Source: JBIIUJ01 sp044340025 (GTDB lineage Bacteria > Pseudomonadota > Alphaproteobacteria > Caulobacterales > Aquidulcibacteraceae). Taken from it: DNA of 25,311 bases. Below are positions 24,520 to 25,311 of the stretch, piece after piece (within the stretch, counting starts at the first letter, position 1; each line of letters begins with the position of its first letter). The position numbers and the translations under genes were made by a program. The notes under the pieces are model-generated. The model saw nothing but the letters and a program-made list of their open reading frames with translations, did no database searches and had not been told where the DNA came from. Location of the stretch: the NCBI GenBank assembly GCA_044340025.1, contig JBIIUJ010000024.1:1-25311 (forward strand), written 5' to 3'.

Positions 24520-24723
24520 GCGGGGGGCGCCTGTCTCTTCCTCCCCCGCATGCGGGCAGGGCTATCGCACGTGACCGCCGTGGCGGTCTGATTGCGCTTC
24601 GACAAGCACAAACACCCCTCCCCGGCATCCGCCGGGGAGGGGACTTCCTGGCGAGGCAGCCGCCCTTCAGCATCGCTTACGCCACTGCGATAGCTCTCCG
24701 CATGCGGGGGAGGCGCCCCGCAG
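24520..24723. repeat. Nested palindromic repeat cluster (REP/MITE-like)
   Basis: The gap after the acyl-CoA dehydrogenase gene is built of inverted repeats. Outer arms at 24540-24569 and 24686-24713 match over nearly 28 bases (CCTCCCCCGCATGCGG ... GCTATCGCA) with small indels; traces of pairing extend outward to GGGGCGCC on both sides. Inside lie a perfect 7-bp hairpin (GACCGCC/GGCGGTC, 24573-24588) and a perfect 12-bp hairpin (CCCCTCCCCGGC/GCCGGGGAGGGG, 24615-24642) with an ATCC loop. The 12-bp hairpin could stop transcription or protect mRNA ends, but no T-run follows. Such CCTCCCC/GGGGAGG palindromes are common dispersed repeats between alphaproteobacterial genes. I see no gene in this stretch. 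Confidence 0.8.
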
Positions 24724-24747
24724 GGCCGGAGGGGGCACGCGCAGGAC

Positions 24748-24776
24748 TTGACGCCCGGTCCGCCGCCCGCTGTGCT
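24748..24776 (+). promoter_or_regulatory. Weak promoter candidate for the interrupted gene
   Basis: TTGACG (24748-24753), a 17-base spacer and TGTGCT (24771-24776) lie between the repeat cluster and the next ATG. The -35 is good, but the -10 matches only three of six consensus bases. Confidence 0.22.
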
Positions 24777-24807
24777 TGCGCTCTGTTAACCGCGAGCCCC
24801 GCCGCCC

Positions 24808-25181
24808 ATGCCGCATGACTTCACGCAATGGTGGAAGGAGTGGTGGGCGGAGGACTATTCCTGGGAAGGGCTGGCGCAGAAGCCCTGGGCTGGCTGGTGC
24901 GTTCTGCCGGACGGGCAGGTGGCGGAGGATCCCTCAAGCTGGCCGGAAGGCCACGCCGAGCATGGGCTGTGGCCCGAAGGCGCCCGCCCGGCGACGCTGC
25001 AGGATTATTGGCGCGATCAGGAAGGGGCTCTGATTGAAAGCCCGGTTTCCGGCAAGCGCTTCACGATCATTCATCTGCCGCTGGAATGGGAGGATAGCTC
25101 GCCGACGCCTGAGGTGGATCAGCTGGCGGTCTTGCGGGCTAAGCAAGCGGCGTCGGCGGCCAACGAGTTTGATGGGCTCGG
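24808..25181 (+). pseudogene. Unrecognised gene interrupted by an IS256-family element
   Basis: A tryptophan-rich N-terminal protein fragment starts MPHDFTQWWKEWWAEDYSWE and runs about 124 codons with coding-like sequence (GWCVLPDGQVAEDPSSWPEG, LQDYWRDQEGALIE, FTIIHLPLEWED). I cannot assign a family. The frame then enters the terminal repeat of an insertion sequence and stops by chance at 25275, so the last 30 or so residues are IS-derived. The 3' part of the gene should lie beyond the IS, outside the window. No ribosome-binding site is visible before the ATG; the start is chosen because the tryptophan-rich block begins there. The gene is probably inactive, unless a truncated product works. 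Confidence 0.65.
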
Positions 25182-25311
25182 GAGGGACTGTCAGGATTTC
25201 CGTGTGTGGGCGGGCATAATGGGTAAGAAGGAGTCCCACTATGTCTCGACGCAAAGAACCTGTGATCCCGTCTGATTTGCTGGATCAACTTTTGGCTGGC
25301 GGTGATGCTGC
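25182..25311 (+). mobile_element. IS256-family insertion sequence, left end only
   Basis: The element seems to begin near 25182-25185 with GGGACTGTCAGGATTTCCGT, which resembles the left terminal inverted repeat of IS256-family elements. A transposase start with a strong ribosome-binding site follows 50 to 60 bases later. The other end, the matching right repeat and the 8-9 bp target duplication lie outside the window, so the exact boundary is approximate. Confidence 0.8.
25241..25311 (+). CDS. IS256-family transposase, N-terminal fragment
   Basis: The reading frame begins MSRRKEPVIPSDLLDQLLAG and continues to the window edge after 23 codons. This is the characteristic N-terminus of IS256 (Mutator-like) DDE transposases, which cut and paste the element using an Asp-Asp-Glu active site not included here. 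AAGGAG seven bases before the ATG is a strong ribosome-binding site. The identification rests on a short stretch, but the match to the family start and the terminal repeat just upstream support each other. Confidence 0.85.
   Translation, partial: MSRRKEPVIPSDLLDQLLAGGDA

Noticed and set aside
24012..24818. A 268-codon frame across the end of the acyl-CoA dehydrogenase and the repeats
   Set aside because: It is Arg/Gly-rich without a domain and overlaps conserved acyl-CoA dehydrogenase sequence in another frame.

Overview
The window is GC-rich, densely coding DNA with about 22 genes and short intergenic gaps. It looks like an alphaproteobacterial chromosome. The left end is part of a photosynthesis gene cluster: bacteriochlorophyll genes bchI and bchD divergent from carotenoid genes crtI and crtB, the same arrangement as in purple and aerobic anoxygenic phototrophic Alphaproteobacteria. 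The proA-nadD order and the short glutamyl-tRNA synthetase with a GLSKR signature also fit Alphaproteobacteria. I cannot name the genus.

Layout. (1) 1-4999, pigment region: bchD (cut by the window edge) and bchI on the minus strand. The bchI/crtI gap carries a perfect TGTC-N10-GACA palindrome of the PpsR/CrtJ type that overlaps the crtI start codon. crtI, crtB and two small unrecognised membrane-protein genes follow on the plus strand. (2) 5006-9784, accessory genes: a TauE/SafE-type permease, a divergent COG0523/CobW metal GTPase, a lipoprotein, a divergent Rieske oxygenase and a GNAT acetyltransferase. (3) 9772-19522, all minus strand: nadE; a three-gene operon (CrtC/AttH-like DUF protein, APH-like kinase, small helical protein); nadD and proA; a secreted S9 peptidase; gltX. 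(4) 19702-21327: a Tat-exported DUF1838-like protein convergent with a VOC-fold lipoprotein. (5) 21464-24516: a plus-strand operon for acyl-CoA chemistry (CitE-like lyase, GNAT, MaoC-like hydratase, acyl-CoA dehydrogenase) behind a promoter with a perfect palindrome. (6) 24517-25311: a cluster of nested palindromic repeats, then a gene interrupted by the left end of an IS256-family insertion sequence that runs off the window.

How the genes work together. CrtB makes phytoene and CrtI desaturates it, while BchI and BchD are the ATPase subunits of magnesium chelatase. The shared divergent control region would coordinate carotenoid and bacteriochlorophyll synthesis in response to oxygen and light if the PpsR-type site is real. 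NadD and NadE are consecutive steps of NAD synthesis but lie in separate transcription units. The CitE/MaoC/acyl-CoA dehydrogenase set suggests an acyl-CoA or branched dicarboxyl-CoA pathway whose substrate cannot be read from sequence.

No tRNA, rRNA, CRISPR array or complete mobile element was found. No gene-free stretch exceeds 300 bases; the longest is the 291-base repeat region before the interrupted gene. The most unusual items are the operator over the crtI start, the two small membrane genes behind crtB, the DUF/kinase/helical-protein operon, and the repeat cluster beside the IS insertion.
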